From Croceicoccus sp. (GTDB lineage Bacteria > Pseudomonadota > Alphaproteobacteria > Sphingomonadales > Sphingomonadaceae): 64,000 bases of DNA. The stretch covers positions 206,819 through 270,818 of the forward strand of contig NZMY01000013.1 in assembly GCA_002694745.1 (NCBI GenBank). Reading direction: 5' to 3'. Below, one piece after another: positions 43,027 through 51,234 of the stretch. The position numbers were made by a program, and so were the translations under genes. Every line of letters begins with the position of its first letter. The first letter of the stretch is position 1. The notes under the pieces are model-generated. The model had not been told where the DNA came from. It worked only from the letters and a program-made list of their open reading frames with translations, and ran no database searches.

Positions 43027-43415
43027 GACTTCTGTCCTTCCACGGCGGTCTTGCGCAGGGCCGGACCTCGCCGCGCCAGTTGCTGAAGGCGGGGGCGGAT
43101 CCGCAGGAACATCCCATAGGCCCGCTCCAGCAGCGCCAGCATCAGCGGATTGCGCGCCAGCAGGCCGAGCGGGCGCAGCAACGGTATCGCGCGCCACATC
43201 GCCGCGAAAGCCGCTGCGCCCGACAGCAGCCTGCCATCCTCGCTGGCGTGAAAGCGTGCCAGCAAGTCGGCCCGGTCGATGGGACATTGCATGTCCGCCC
43301 CCTCGCTGACGTCGACGAAACGGATCGCGCCGCGCCGGTCGAGGCGGCGCATCAGGGCGATTTCCCGGCGGCAGAGGGGACAGGCGCCGTCGTGCCAGAC
43401 GATGAGTTCGGACAT
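43023..43415 (-). CDS. DCC family (DUF393) thiol-disulfide oxidoreductase-like protein
   Basis: A 130-residue protein with the DCC signature VWHDGACPLCRREIALMRRLDRRGAIRFVDVS (D-x-x-C-P-L-C) at the N-terminus and GRLLSGAAAFAAMWRAIPLL in the middle. It is predicted to have a thioredoxin-like fold. It is the first gene of the DCC-DUF427-UbiB-like operon. Confidence 0.88.
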   Translation of the reverse strand: MSELIVWHDGACPLCRREIALMRRLDRRGAIRFVDVSEGADMQCPIDRADLLARFHASEDGRLLSGAAAFAAMWRAIPLLRPLGLLARNPLMLALLERAYGMFLRIRPRLQQLARRGPALRKTAVEGQKS

Positions 43416-43535
43416 GTCATCAATATGGGGCGGCGCGCTGCGATGTCACCCGCACCTGCACCATCGGGCAATCGGAGCGGCAACCGGTGATGCGGCGCCA
43501 TAGCCATGCCGTCCATCAGCCGCTAAGGCCCTGCG

Positions 43536-43715
43536 ATGGCCGAACGCTTCGAACGACACAAACAGCCCTGGCGATCCGACGAGATCCAGAAACTGCACAC
43601 GCTCGCCAAAAAGGGCATGGGGCTGAAGGCGATCGCCAAGACGCTGACCCGCAGCGAGGAATCGGTCAAACAGCGCGCCAAGCAGGATTCGATTTCCATC
43701 GCCAAGCTGCGCTGA
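43536..43715 (+). CDS. 59-residue Myb/SANT-like HTH protein
   Basis: A short gene with good coding character. The product reads MAERFERHKQPWRSDEI, then a helical segment (KLHTLAKKGMGLKAIAK), then SEESVKQRAKQDSISIAKLR. The W..DEI..L..LA..G..L..IA..L.R...SV...A pattern is that of a SANT/Myb or sigma-like helix-turn-helix, as in small DNA-binding proteins of this order. AAGG lies eight bases before the ATG. It is divergent from the DCC gene and 100 bases upstream of the DUF5996 gene. The specific role is unknown. Confidence 0.6.
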   Translation: MAERFERHKQPWRSDEIQKLHTLAKKGMGLKAIAKTLTRSEESVKQRAKQDSISIAKLR

Positions 43716-43798
43716 TCCGGCTGCACCTGCCAAGGGCCTTGCCAATGGGCGTCTTTGGCGGGATTCATCCGGCTGGGCGGACAGCAAGGATGGCACGC

Positions 43799-44736
43799 AT
43801 GACCGATCGACCCGAATGGCCCGACATTCCTTTCCAGCCATGGAGGAGACTTGCGCGGCTTTGCACCTGTACACCCAGATCGTCGGCAAATATCGCCTCG
43901 CGCATGTGCCGTGGGTCAACCATTCGTGGCACGCGACGCTTTACGTCAACGCCGACGGGTTGACGACTGGGCTGATCCCCGATGGACCGGGCATCACCGT
44001 CCAGTTCGACCTGCAGCGCCAGAGGCTGACCATATCCTGCAGCAGGGGAGAAAGCCGCGGCTTCGCGCTGGAGCCGATGTCGGTCGCCGACTTCGATGCC
44101 CGGTTCAAGAAGACGGTCGCGGCGGTCGGGGGATCGCCCGAATATCACGGGTCCCCCAACGAACTACCCGAAGTCGTTCCCTTTAAGCAGGACACGGCGC
44201 AGCGGCCGTGGGATGCCGATGCGGTGTCGCGCTTTCACCGCGCGTTGGTGCGGATCGACGCGGTGTTCGGCGAATTCCGCACCGCATTCCTGGGCAAGGT
44301 CAGCCCCGTCCATCTGTTCTGGGGCAGCTTCGATCTGGCGGTGACGCGCTTTTCCGGCAAGCGCGCGCCGCTGCACCCCGGCGGCATCCCCAACCTGCCC
44401 AACGCCGTCACGAGGGAGGCCTATAGCCACGAAGTCAGTTCGGCAGGCTTCTGGCCCGGCGGCGGCGGGATCGAGGAGCAGTGCTTCTATTCGTATGCCT
44501 ATCCGGCCCCGGACGGCTTCGACGCGCAGAAAGTGATGCCCGAAGCGGCCCGTTTCGACAGCGGCCTCGGCGAGTTCGTCCTGCCCTATGAAGCGGTGCG
44601 CACCGCAGCCGATCCGCGGGGTGCGTTGCTCGATTTCCTCCACTCAACTTTCCGCGCCGCAAGTTCGCTGGGGCATTGGGACGAAGGGCTGGTGTGCGAG
44701 ATCGGCAGGAAAGGCGTACCGCGGCAGGTGGGCTGA
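43799..44736 (+). CDS. DUF5996 family protein, copy 1, frameshifted near the N-terminus
   Basis: From 43816 the frame encodes 306 residues of DUF5996: TCAALHLYTQIVGKYRLAHVPWVNHSWHATLYV, SPVHLFWGSFDLAVTRFSGKRAPLHPGG, SHEVSSAGFWPGGGG and FYSYAYPAP. Conserved His, Trp and Glu residues suggest an enzyme, but the function is unknown. The family N-terminus (WPDIPFQPW) is in another frame beginning with ATG at 43799. Comparison with copy 2 shows one C missing after CCATGG at 43843. The gene may still be expressed from 43816 or 43840 with a shortened N-terminus. Either a true one-base deletion or a sequence error could explain it. Confidence 0.75.
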
Positions 44737-44776
44737 CCGCAGGGCACGCCGGGGTCACGCCATAGGCGGAACAGGA

Positions 44777-46189
44777 TCAGTTTTCGGCGCGCTCCATCAC
44801 GCCCTCTATCGACGCCTGCGCGGCGTCGACGACGGCCCGCTCGTCCAGCATCGTCAACCTGCCGCCGCGCTGCAGGATCCGGCCTTCGACCATGGTCATG
44901 CGCACATTCGCGGGCTTTGCCGAATAGACGAGGAGGGCGCTGGGGTCGGTGGCGGGAAAACCCATGTTGAGCGCGGAGGGGTCTATCAGGATCATGTCGG
45001 CGCGCTTTCCGGGTTCGAGCGAGCCGATCCTGTCCGACATCCCGATCGCTTCCGCGCCGCCCATGGTGGCGAGGCGCAGCACCTCGCGCGGCAGGATCGC
45101 CAGCTCGTCGCCGCTGGCTGCAGTCTGCACCATATGGGCGTTTCGCATGACCGCGAACATGTCGGGCGCGCCGCCCAGCGCGCCGTCGATGCCAAGGCCG
45201 ACGCGGCTTGCCGTACCGGTATAATGGCCAAGCATGGTCAGGCCAAAGCCGATCCGGTGTTCGGTGATAGGCGTCAGCGCGATCGCCGCCCCCGCATTCT
45301 CCACCGCGGCAAGGGCGCCCGCATCGGCACCGGTGGCATGGACCAGCAGCATGTCGCGGCCCATCAGTCCGCGTTCGATCAGGAAGGCCAGCTGGTCCGG
45401 TCCGCGGTCGCCGCTGATATGGGTCGATACCGGCAGGCCCAGCGCGCGCACCCGTGCAAGCTCTTCCACTGCCAGTGCCGTGACCGCCTCACCCGCGTCG
45501 GCGGTGGGCGTGCGCCATCCCAGGCCGAGTTCGACCGGAGCACCCTTCGCCCAGTCCGCCCTGCTGTCATGCAGCCGCGCCAGATGGTCGATATCCAGCG
45601 GTTCGCTCGGCGCAAGCCGGTCGTGCCCGGCATAGAGGAAGCGAGCGCGAATGCCGGATTCGACCAGCCCTGCCAAAGCCGCTTCCGCGTCCTGCGGCAT
45701 GCGGATATTGTCGCAATATTCCAGCGTCGTGGTGATGCCTGCCTGCAAGGCCCCGGCTGCGCCGAACAAGGTGCCGATGCGCATGTCCTCGGCGCGATAG
45801 GCAGCCCCCAGCCGCTCGACTAGCGGGAAGTATCGGGTTTCGGCCGAACGCCCGAACAATCCGCGCATCTGCGACAGCCAGATATGGGTGTGCGTATCGA
45901 CTAAACCGGGCATCAGGATCTGCCCCGCCGCATCGACGATCTCCGCATCCCCGGCGGTCAGTGCCGGCCCGATGGCCGCGATCTCTCCACCCCGGACGAG
46001 CACGTCGGCGCGCGGCAGATCGCCGCCCGGACCCATCGTGATGACATAGGCGCCGCGCAACAGGATCGGCCTGTCGCTGCGGGGCTGCGCAAAACTGCGG
46101 ATTGGCATGGCCGCCATGGCCGAGGCGGCGGCAGCGCCCATGAAGAAACCGCGCCGGTCGACACCGGCCATGCCCTTTGGCGCGCTCAT
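44777..46189 (-). CDS. Tat-exported amidohydrolase family protein
   Basis: A 470-residue metal-dependent hydrolase of the cytosine deaminase/TRZ-ATZ-like group. It begins with a Tat signal (VDRRGFFMGAAAASAMAAM...SFAQP). The beta-sandwich start is LLRGAYVITMGPGG, the metal ligands are H-x-H in GLVDTHTHIWLSQ, later His residues are in PVSTHISGDRG and ITEHRIGFG, and the Asp is in GLGIDGALGG. The C-terminus GSLEPGKRADMILID is typical. The substrate is unknown; members deaminate or dechlorinate heterocycles. AAGGAG lies seven bases before the ATG. The start overlaps the stop of the alpha/beta hydrolase gene. Confidence 0.85.
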   Translation of the reverse strand: MSAPKGMAGVDRRGFFMGAAAASAMAAMPIRSFAQPRSDRPILLRGAYVITMGPGGDLPRADVLVRGGEIAAIGPALTAGDAEIVDAAGQILMPGLVDTHTHIWLSQMRGLFGRSAETRYFPLVERLGAAYRAEDMRIGTLFGAAGALQAGITTTLEYCDNIRMPQDAEAALAGLVESGIRARFLYAGHDRLAPSEPLDIDHLARLHDSRADWAKGAPVELGLGWRTPTADAGEAVTALAVEELARVRALGLPVSTHISGDRGPDQLAFLIERGLMGRDMLLVHATGADAGALAAVENAGAAIALTPITEHRIGFGLTMLGHYTGTASRVGLGIDGALGGAPDMFAVMRNAHMVQTAASGDELAILPREVLRLATMGGAEAIGMSDRIGSLEPGKRADMILIDPSALNMGFPATDPSALLVYSAKPANVRMTMVEGRILQRGGRLTMLDERAVVDAAQASIEGVMERAEN

Positions 46190-47262
46190 TCGCCGTCTCC
46201 TTCGTCCAGCAGCGCCAGCAGTTCCGCTTCGAAGCGGGCAGGGGCCTCGACCTGCGGCGAATGGCCCAGGTCGGGGAAGGTCACGAGCGTCCCCTGCGGC
46301 ATGAGCGCAGCCGCTTCAGGCGCGAGTTCGGGGATCGGGCGCAAGCTGGCGGCGACATCGGGCGGAGCCTGTCCCTTGCCGAAAGTCGTCGTGTCGAGCA
46401 TGCCGATCATAAGCGTCACCGGCAGCTCCAGACGGTCCAGATGCTGCGAAACGGGCTGGGTCAGGATCATTTCGCTGGTCTTGGCCTGCGCAAGAGCGAC
46501 TTCGTCCGAATCTTCGCTTGCGTATTGACCGGCCAGCATCGCCACCCAGCGGTCATAGCGCGGCTGCCACTCGCCGTGGTAATAGGTGTTCAGCTGATAT
46601 TGCCTGATCGCGGCGAAGTCCTTTTGCCGTTCCTGCTCGAACAGGGCGTCCAGCGGCACATAGGGGACCCCTTCGGCCATCCGGTCGGTCAGGCCAAGCG
46701 GATTGATCAGCACCAGCCGGTTTGCCGCATCCGGAAACATCAGCGCAAAATGCATCGCCAGCATGCCGCCAGTCGAATGACCGATGACGACCGCTTCCTC
46801 TATCCCGCGCTCTGCCATCAGGGCGTGGGTGAAATGCGCCATCATGGCAAAGCTGTACTGCGCCTCACGCGGCTTGGACGATTTGCAAAAGCCGATCTGG
46901 TCGGGGATGAGGACGCGGTACCCGGCACCCAGCAGCGCCTCTGCCGTATCCTCCCACGTCGCACCGCAGAAGTTCTTGCCATGCAGCAACAATGCCGTGC
47001 GGCCGGAGGGCTGTTCGGGCTGCACGTCCATATAGGACATCTGCGCCTGCTGCATCCCGATCGTGACCGGGAATTGCCGGACCTCCCACGGATATTCGAA
47101 CCGCTCCAGATTTGCGCCAAGGGAAGCGGCGGGACCGGCCTGCGCCCCGACCTCCTGCGCCCCCAGCTCCCGCGCCCCGACCTCCGGCGTCCCGGCGAAT
47201 GCCAGCGCGATGGCGGCTGCGGTGACTAGCGATAGCCGGCCCCCATGTCGTGGTTCGGTCAT
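46186..47262 (-). CDS. Exported alpha/beta hydrolase
   Basis: A 358-residue alpha/beta-fold hydrolase. It has a Sec-type signal (SLVTAAAIALAFAG), a short repetitive linker (GARELGAQEVGAQAG, from a tandem GC-rich DNA repeat), the oxyanion region LLLHGKNFCGATWE, the nucleophile elbow VIGHSTGG with Ser near 165, and the catalytic His in FPDLGHSPQVEAP near 335. AGGAG lies seven bases before the ATG. It overlaps the amidohydrolase gene by four bases (ATGA), so the two exported hydrolases are translated together and probably act on the same external compound. Confidence 0.85.
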   Translation of the reverse strand: MTEPRHGGRLSLVTAAAIALAFAGTPEVGARELGAQEVGAQAGPAASLGANLERFEYPWEVRQFPVTIGMQQAQMSYMDVQPEQPSGRTALLLHGKNFCGATWEDTAEALLGAGYRVLIPDQIGFCKSSKPREAQYSFAMMAHFTHALMAERGIEEAVVIGHSTGGMLAMHFALMFPDAANRLVLINPLGLTDRMAEGVPYVPLDALFEQERQKDFAAIRQYQLNTYYHGEWQPRYDRWVAMLAGQYASEDSDEVALAQAKTSEMILTQPVSQHLDRLELPVTLMIGMLDTTTFGKGQAPPDVAASLRPIPELAPEAAALMPQGTLVTFPDLGHSPQVEAPARFEAELLALLDEGDGE

Positions 47263-47336
47263 GTCCTGCTCCTGCCTTCCCTTGGGGAATGCGCGGGGCG
47301 GGCAATGGGTTTCAGCCTAGGGGCACTTCGCAGAAA

Positions 47337-48491
47337 TCAGAACCAGAACCGCAGGCCCACGACGTAATTGGTGACGCTGGCATCCTCGCCCTCGGCGCGG
47401 GCATAATCTGCGCTGCCGCCCAGTTTCCACTCCTGCTCGATACCCACATAGGGCGCGAACTCGCGGGCGAATTCATAGCGCAGCCGCAGGCCAAGCTCGG
47501 CGGAATCGAAACCCGCCCCGATGCCCAGCTCGGGCACGTCCTGCGCCGACAGGTTGATCTCGGCGCGGGGCTGCAGGATCAGGCGCTGGGTGATGCGCTG
47601 ATCGACTTCCGCCTCGATCCGCGCGGTCAGATCGCCCTTGTTCGACAGGAAGGCTGCGGCGTCGACCTCGAATATATAGGGCGCAAGGCCCTGCACGCCG
47701 ACGACCGCATGGGTGCGGCCCGGTCCGGTCAGGTCCTGCCTTATGCCGGTCTGCAGATCCCACCAAGGGCCGATCGCATGGCTCCACAGGGCCTGGATTT
47801 CGGCGGATTTGGCCTTTTCGCCAAAACTGCCTTCGCCTTCGGACTTGAACCAGACCTTGTCGATGTCGCCGCCGTAATAGCCCTGCACATCCCACAGATA
47901 GCCGTCGCTGCCTTCGCGGGCACGATACTCGGCGCGGTCGCCCTGAAACCACAGATAGCGCATGCCGCCATTCTCGATCCGCAGCGCCCGACGCGAGGCG
48001 CGCATCGCCTCCGCGCCCCAGATCGCATCGGCAGCACGCGGCGGTCCCGACCCTGCGGCGGGCGGCGGCGGGGCGTCGGGTATGGGAGCGGGCTGCATCG
48101 CGCCGTGATCCATTCCCGAATGGTCCATGCCCGAGTGGTCCATCTGAGCGTGATCCATTTCGGGCATGGCGCCGTGATCCATGCCGGAGTGGTCCATGCC
48201 TGAATGATCCATGGGTTGGTCCATCGCACCATGATCCATCCCGCCATGATCCATGCCCGAATGTTCGTCATCCGCCCCGTCGGCAGGCTCTGCGGCAGGC
48301 GCGCAGGAGCCTTCCGCTACCGGATGCCCCATCGCGCGGTGACGGGCGGCCTCTTCCTCGCATTCGCTCTGCGCGGATTGCGTGGCGGGCATGGCGTGGT
48401 CCGAATGGCCCTCCGAATGACCCGAATGATCTTGCGCCATCGCAGGTTGGGCGATGCCCGCCAGCATTACGGCCGTAAGCAGGCGCATCAT
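47337..48491 (-). CDS. copB: Copper resistance protein B, outer membrane
   Basis: A 384-residue protein. The signal peptide is MMRLLTAVMLAGIAQPAMAQ. An extended metal-binding region, rich in His, Met and Asp (HSGHSEGHSDHAMP and repeated MDHSGMDH/MDHGAM units), runs to about residue 135. The CopB barrel domain follows (YLWFQGDRAEYRAREGSDGYLWDVQGYYGGDIDKVWFKSEGEG; LELGLRLRYEFAREFAPYVGIEQEW; ending NYVVGLRFWF). It sequesters or exports copper at the outer membrane. Its ATG overlaps the copA stop (ATGA), so copA and copB form one operon. Confidence 0.93.
   Translation of the reverse strand: MMRLLTAVMLAGIAQPAMAQDHSGHSEGHSDHAMPATQSAQSECEEEAARHRAMGHPVAEGSCAPAAEPADGADDEHSGMDHGGMDHGAMDQPMDHSGMDHSGMDHGAMPEMDHAQMDHSGMDHSGMDHGAMQPAPIPDAPPPPAAGSGPPRAADAIWGAEAMRASRRALRIENGGMRYLWFQGDRAEYRAREGSDGYLWDVQGYYGGDIDKVWFKSEGEGSFGEKAKSAEIQALWSHAIGPWWDLQTGIRQDLTGPGRTHAVVGVQGLAPYIFEVDAAAFLSNKGDLTARIEAEVDQRITQRLILQPRAEINLSAQDVPELGIGAGFDSAELGLRLRYEFAREFAPYVGIEQEWKLGGSADYARAEGEDASVTNYVVGLRFWF
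48095..48262. repeat. Degenerate tandem repeat encoding MDHSGMDH units in copB
   Basis: CATGCC/CATTCCCGAATGGTC-type units of 15-30 bases encode repeated MDHSG, MDHGAM and MDHAQ motifs. This is a copper-binding repeat whose number can vary by slippage; it is not a CRISPR array. Confidence 0.7.
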
Positions 48492-50326
48492 TGCTCGCCC
48501 ACCCGTTCGACGTCGGGCTGGCTTCCCTGCGGCGCGACGGTGACGATCTGAAACATCCCCATGTGCATGTGGTAGAGCAGGTGACAGTGGAACGCCCAGT
48601 CGCCTTCCTCGTCGGCGGTCAGGTCGAAGCTGGCGCTGCCGCCGGGCTGGACGATCATGGTGTGTTTTTGCGGCTGGCGGTCGGCGGGCGCGCCATTCAC
48701 CAGTTCGAAGAAATGGCCGTGCAGATGGATCGGATGCGCCATCATCGTGTCGTTGACGAGCTTCACGCGCACCCGCTCGTTATAGGCAAAGCGGATCGGC
48801 TCTTCGCTGACGGCAGAGAATTTCCGCCCGTCGAACGACCACATGTAACGTTCCATATTGCCGGTCAGGTGGATCTCCATCTGCCGCGAAGGCTGTCGCA
48901 GATCGTCATTGGGGGCGAGCGCGACGAGGTCCTTGTAGGTCAGTACCTTGTGCGGAACGTCGCCAAGCCCGATGCCCGGATCGCCCATGCGATCGACCGG
49001 GTTCATCGAGACCATGTCGATCCCCGGCCCCACCGCGACGTCGGGCGGCAGCAGCGAGGTATCGCGCATGTCCATGCCGGACATGTCCATGCTGCCCATA
49101 TCCATCTCGGCCATCGGCTCGGAGCCGTCTTGCGCGGGCATGGCGTGTCCCATCGCCGCATGATCCATGCCGGCCATGCCGGCCATGTCGCCTTCGCCGT
49201 GACTGCCATGGTTCATGCCCATGTCGGCCATCGTCAAAAGGGGCGGATCGCGCAGCGCCGGAACTTCGGCCCGCGCGCCAAGGCGCGAAACCAGCATCGC
49301 CAGCGCCATGCCCGAACGATCCATGCTCTCCGCCACGATGGCATGCGCCTCGCCGGTCGGTTCGACCAATATGTCGTATGTTTCCGCCGTGCCGATCTGG
49401 AATTCCTCGACTTCCACCGGGCGCACATTCTGCCCGTCGGCGGCGACGACGTGGAACTTCAGCCCCGGAATGCGGATGTTGAAAAAGGTCATCGCGCTGC
49501 CGTTGATGATCCGCAGCCGAACACGCTCGCCCGGACGGAACAGATATTCCATCCCCTCTTCCGGCCCGCGGCCATTGGCGAGATAGGTATAGGTCGAACC
49601 CGTCACGTCGGCGATGTCGGTCGGCATCATGCGCATCCGTGCCCACATGCGCCGATCCTCGCCCGACAGCGGATAATCGCCGGTCCAGCTGGTCTTCTGG
49701 TAGTTGAAGTACTCCTCGCCCTTCTTGAGCTTGTCCATGATCGTATGCGGATGCAGCGGGGTGAACTCGCTCAGCAGCAGGACATGGTCGCGGTCGGCCT
49801 GCACCGGATCGGCCCCGGCGGGTTCGACCACGATCGGGCCGTAGTGCCCGGCCTGTTCCTGCAGGCCCGAATGGCTGTGCCACCAATAGGTGCCGCTCTG
49901 CCGCAGCGCGGGAATGTCGTAGACGAAGGTTTCCCCGGGCATGATGCCCGGAAAGCTGACCCCCGGCACGCCGTCGTACTGAAAGGGCAGCAGCAGGCCG
50001 TGCCAGTGGATCGAGCTGTCGGTCTTCAGTGTGTTGGTGACCGCGATGCGCACCGGCTCCCCCTCGCGCAGGCGCACCAGCGGGCCGGGGACGCTGCCAT
50101 TGACCGCGACGCCGTGGCCCCGGCGGCCCTGCACGATGCGCGGCCCCTCGGCGATGGTCAGCGCGATGTCGCGGCCCGATACCTCGTCGAAACCGGGGCG
50201 GATCGTGCTCCCGTGCGGGCCGCCATGCAGATCGGACCCGCGCGCCCATGCGGGCCATGCCAGCGCACCTGCGCCCAACGCACCCCCCGCGAGCATGCCG
50301 CGACGTGAAACCTTCATTCCGGCCAT
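48488..50326 (-). CDS. copA: Multicopper oxidase CopA, Tat-exported
   Basis: A 612-residue periplasmic copper-resistance oxidase. It has a Tat signal (VSRRGMLAGGALGAGALAWPAWA), type 3/type 2 motifs SSIHWHGLLLPFQYDG and TYWWHSHSGLQEQAG in domain 1, and HPIHLHGHFFELVNG and WAFHCHLLYHMHMGMFQ at the C-terminus. A Met-rich insert of about 80 residues (GMNHGSHGEGDMAGMAGMDH, MDMGSMDMSGMDM) lies before domain 3. The ATG at 50326 has AAGGAG 11 bases upstream; starts at 50317 and 50356 are alternatives. It is divergent from csoR with two candidate CsoR operators between them. Confidence 0.94.
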   Translation of the reverse strand: MAGMKVSRRGMLAGGALGAGALAWPAWARGSDLHGGPHGSTIRPGFDEVSGRDIALTIAEGPRIVQGRRGHGVAVNGSVPGPLVRLREGEPVRIAVTNTLKTDSSIHWHGLLLPFQYDGVPGVSFPGIMPGETFVYDIPALRQSGTYWWHSHSGLQEQAGHYGPIVVEPAGADPVQADRDHVLLLSEFTPLHPHTIMDKLKKGEEYFNYQKTSWTGDYPLSGEDRRMWARMRMMPTDIADVTGSTYTYLANGRGPEEGMEYLFRPGERVRLRIINGSAMTFFNIRIPGLKFHVVAADGQNVRPVEVEEFQIGTAETYDILVEPTGEAHAIVAESMDRSGMALAMLVSRLGARAEVPALRDPPLLTMADMGMNHGSHGEGDMAGMAGMDHAAMGHAMPAQDGSEPMAEMDMGSMDMSGMDMRDTSLLPPDVAVGPGIDMVSMNPVDRMGDPGIGLGDVPHKVLTYKDLVALAPNDDLRQPSRQMEIHLTGNMERYMWSFDGRKFSAVSEEPIRFAYNERVRVKLVNDTMMAHPIHLHGHFFELVNGAPADRQPQKHTMIVQPGGSASFDLTADEEGDWAFHCHLLYHMHMGMFQIVTVAPQGSQPDVERVGEQ

Positions 50327-50358
50327 TGAACTTGAAACTCCTTCGACCCTTGTCATAT

Positions 50359-50375
50359 ATACCCCCGAGGAGTAT
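50359..50375. promoter_or_regulatory. Candidate CsoR operator 1
   Basis: ATACCCCCGAGGAGTAT is an imperfect palindrome with C/G tracts flanked by ATAC/GTAT, the form of CsoR-family copper-responsive operators. It lies close to the copA start on the minus strand. Confidence 0.6.
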
Positions 50376-50381
50376 TTCAAC

Positions 50382-50397
50382 ATACCCCTGAGGGTAT
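50382..50397. promoter_or_regulatory. Candidate CsoR operator 2
   Basis: ATACCC-CTGA-GGGTAT is a perfect 6-bp-arm palindrome, 23 bases from operator 1 and 23 bases before the csoR ATG. It is well placed for csoR autorepression. Confidence 0.65.
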
Positions 50398-50419
50398 AGG
50401 TTCCAGTGGAGGTCCGGCC

Positions 50420-50695
50420 ATGCCCGGCAGTGAGGGCACCCGCATCGTCAACCGCCTGCGCCGCATAGAGGGGCAGGTGCGCGGCGTCGCGCAGATGATC
50501 GAGGACGATCGCTATTGCATCGACGTGCTCACCCAGATGCAGGCCGTGAAGGCCGCGCTGGGCCGCGCCGAGAGCGAGATCCTGAAACGCCACGCCGCCT
50601 GCTGCGTCTCCGAAGCCATCGAAAGCGGCGACGCGGACGAACAGAAGCGCAAGTTCGGCGAGCTTGTCGATCTGTTCGAAAAGGCAAAGCGGTGA
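50420..50695 (+). CDS. csoR: CsoR family copper-sensing repressor
   Basis: A 91-residue all-helical repressor: IVNRLRRIEGQVRGVAQMIEDDRYCIDVLTQMQAVKAAL...ILKRHAACCV. The copper ligands fit the CsoR pattern: Cys in YCIDVL, His 25 residues later in KRH, and Cys four residues after that. Repression is lifted when Cu(I) binds. GGAGG lies eight bases before the ATG. It is divergent from copA-copB and upstream of the DUF411 and MauE genes. Confidence 0.92.
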   Translation: MPGSEGTRIVNRLRRIEGQVRGVAQMIEDDRYCIDVLTQMQAVKAALGRAESEILKRHAACCVSEAIESGDADEQKRKFGELVDLFEKAKR

Positions 50696-50757
50696 TCGAT
50701 GCGCTCCCCAATCTCCCGACATTCGATCTCCCGATTTTCAAGGCAAGGACTGCACGC

Positions 50758-51234
50758 ATGACGACCCGATCGACCAGACCCGCCCGCCGCTCCATCGCCT
50801 CGATGGCCGCATTCCTTTTGGCGGCCTGCGCCGGGGCGGCACAGGCGGCGAGTTTCACCATGTACCGCGACCCCAATTGCGGCTGCTGCCTGTCATGGGC
50901 GGACCACATGGAACAGGGCGGGAAGCACGAGGTCGAGACTATCGACCATCCCGACATGCGCGCGGTCAAGACGCAGCGCGGCGTGCCGGGCGATCTGCGG
51001 TCCTGCCACACGGTGATCGCGGATGGCTATGTGATCGAGGGCCACGTCCCCGCCGCCGATGTCGAACGCCTGCTGGCCGAGCGGCCCGAGGGCGTGACCG
51101 GGCTTGCCGTCGCGGGCATGCCGATGGGATCGCCCGGCATGGAGCACGGCGATCATCGCCAGCCCTATCAGGTCATCGCCTTCGGCCCCGCAGGCCGCAG
51201 CGTCTGGGCCAGCTATCCGGGGAATGCGTCGTGA
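50758..51234 (+). CDS. DUF411 metal-binding protein
   Basis: A 158-residue exported protein with signal peptide (SMAAFLLAACAGAAQAA). The DUF411 core contains YRDPNCGCCLSWADHMEQGG with a C-G-C-C metal-binding motif, DLRSCHTVIADGYVIEGHVPAADVERLLAERP, and the Met/His tail VAGMPMGSPGMEHGDHRQPYQV. It is a periplasmic copper-binding protein of copper and heavy-metal loci. The stop overlaps the GTG start of the next gene (GTGA). Confidence 0.88.
   Translation: MTTRSTRPARRSIASMAAFLLAACAGAAQAASFTMYRDPNCGCCLSWADHMEQGGKHEVETIDHPDMRAVKTQRGVPGDLRSCHTVIADGYVIEGHVPAADVERLLAERPEGVTGLAVAGMPMGSPGMEHGDHRQPYQVIAFGPAGRSVWASYPGNAS

Noticed and set aside
48095..48262. Short regular repeats that might suggest a CRISPR array
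   Set aside because: The repeats are in frame inside copB, encode MDHSG units and have no unique spacers.
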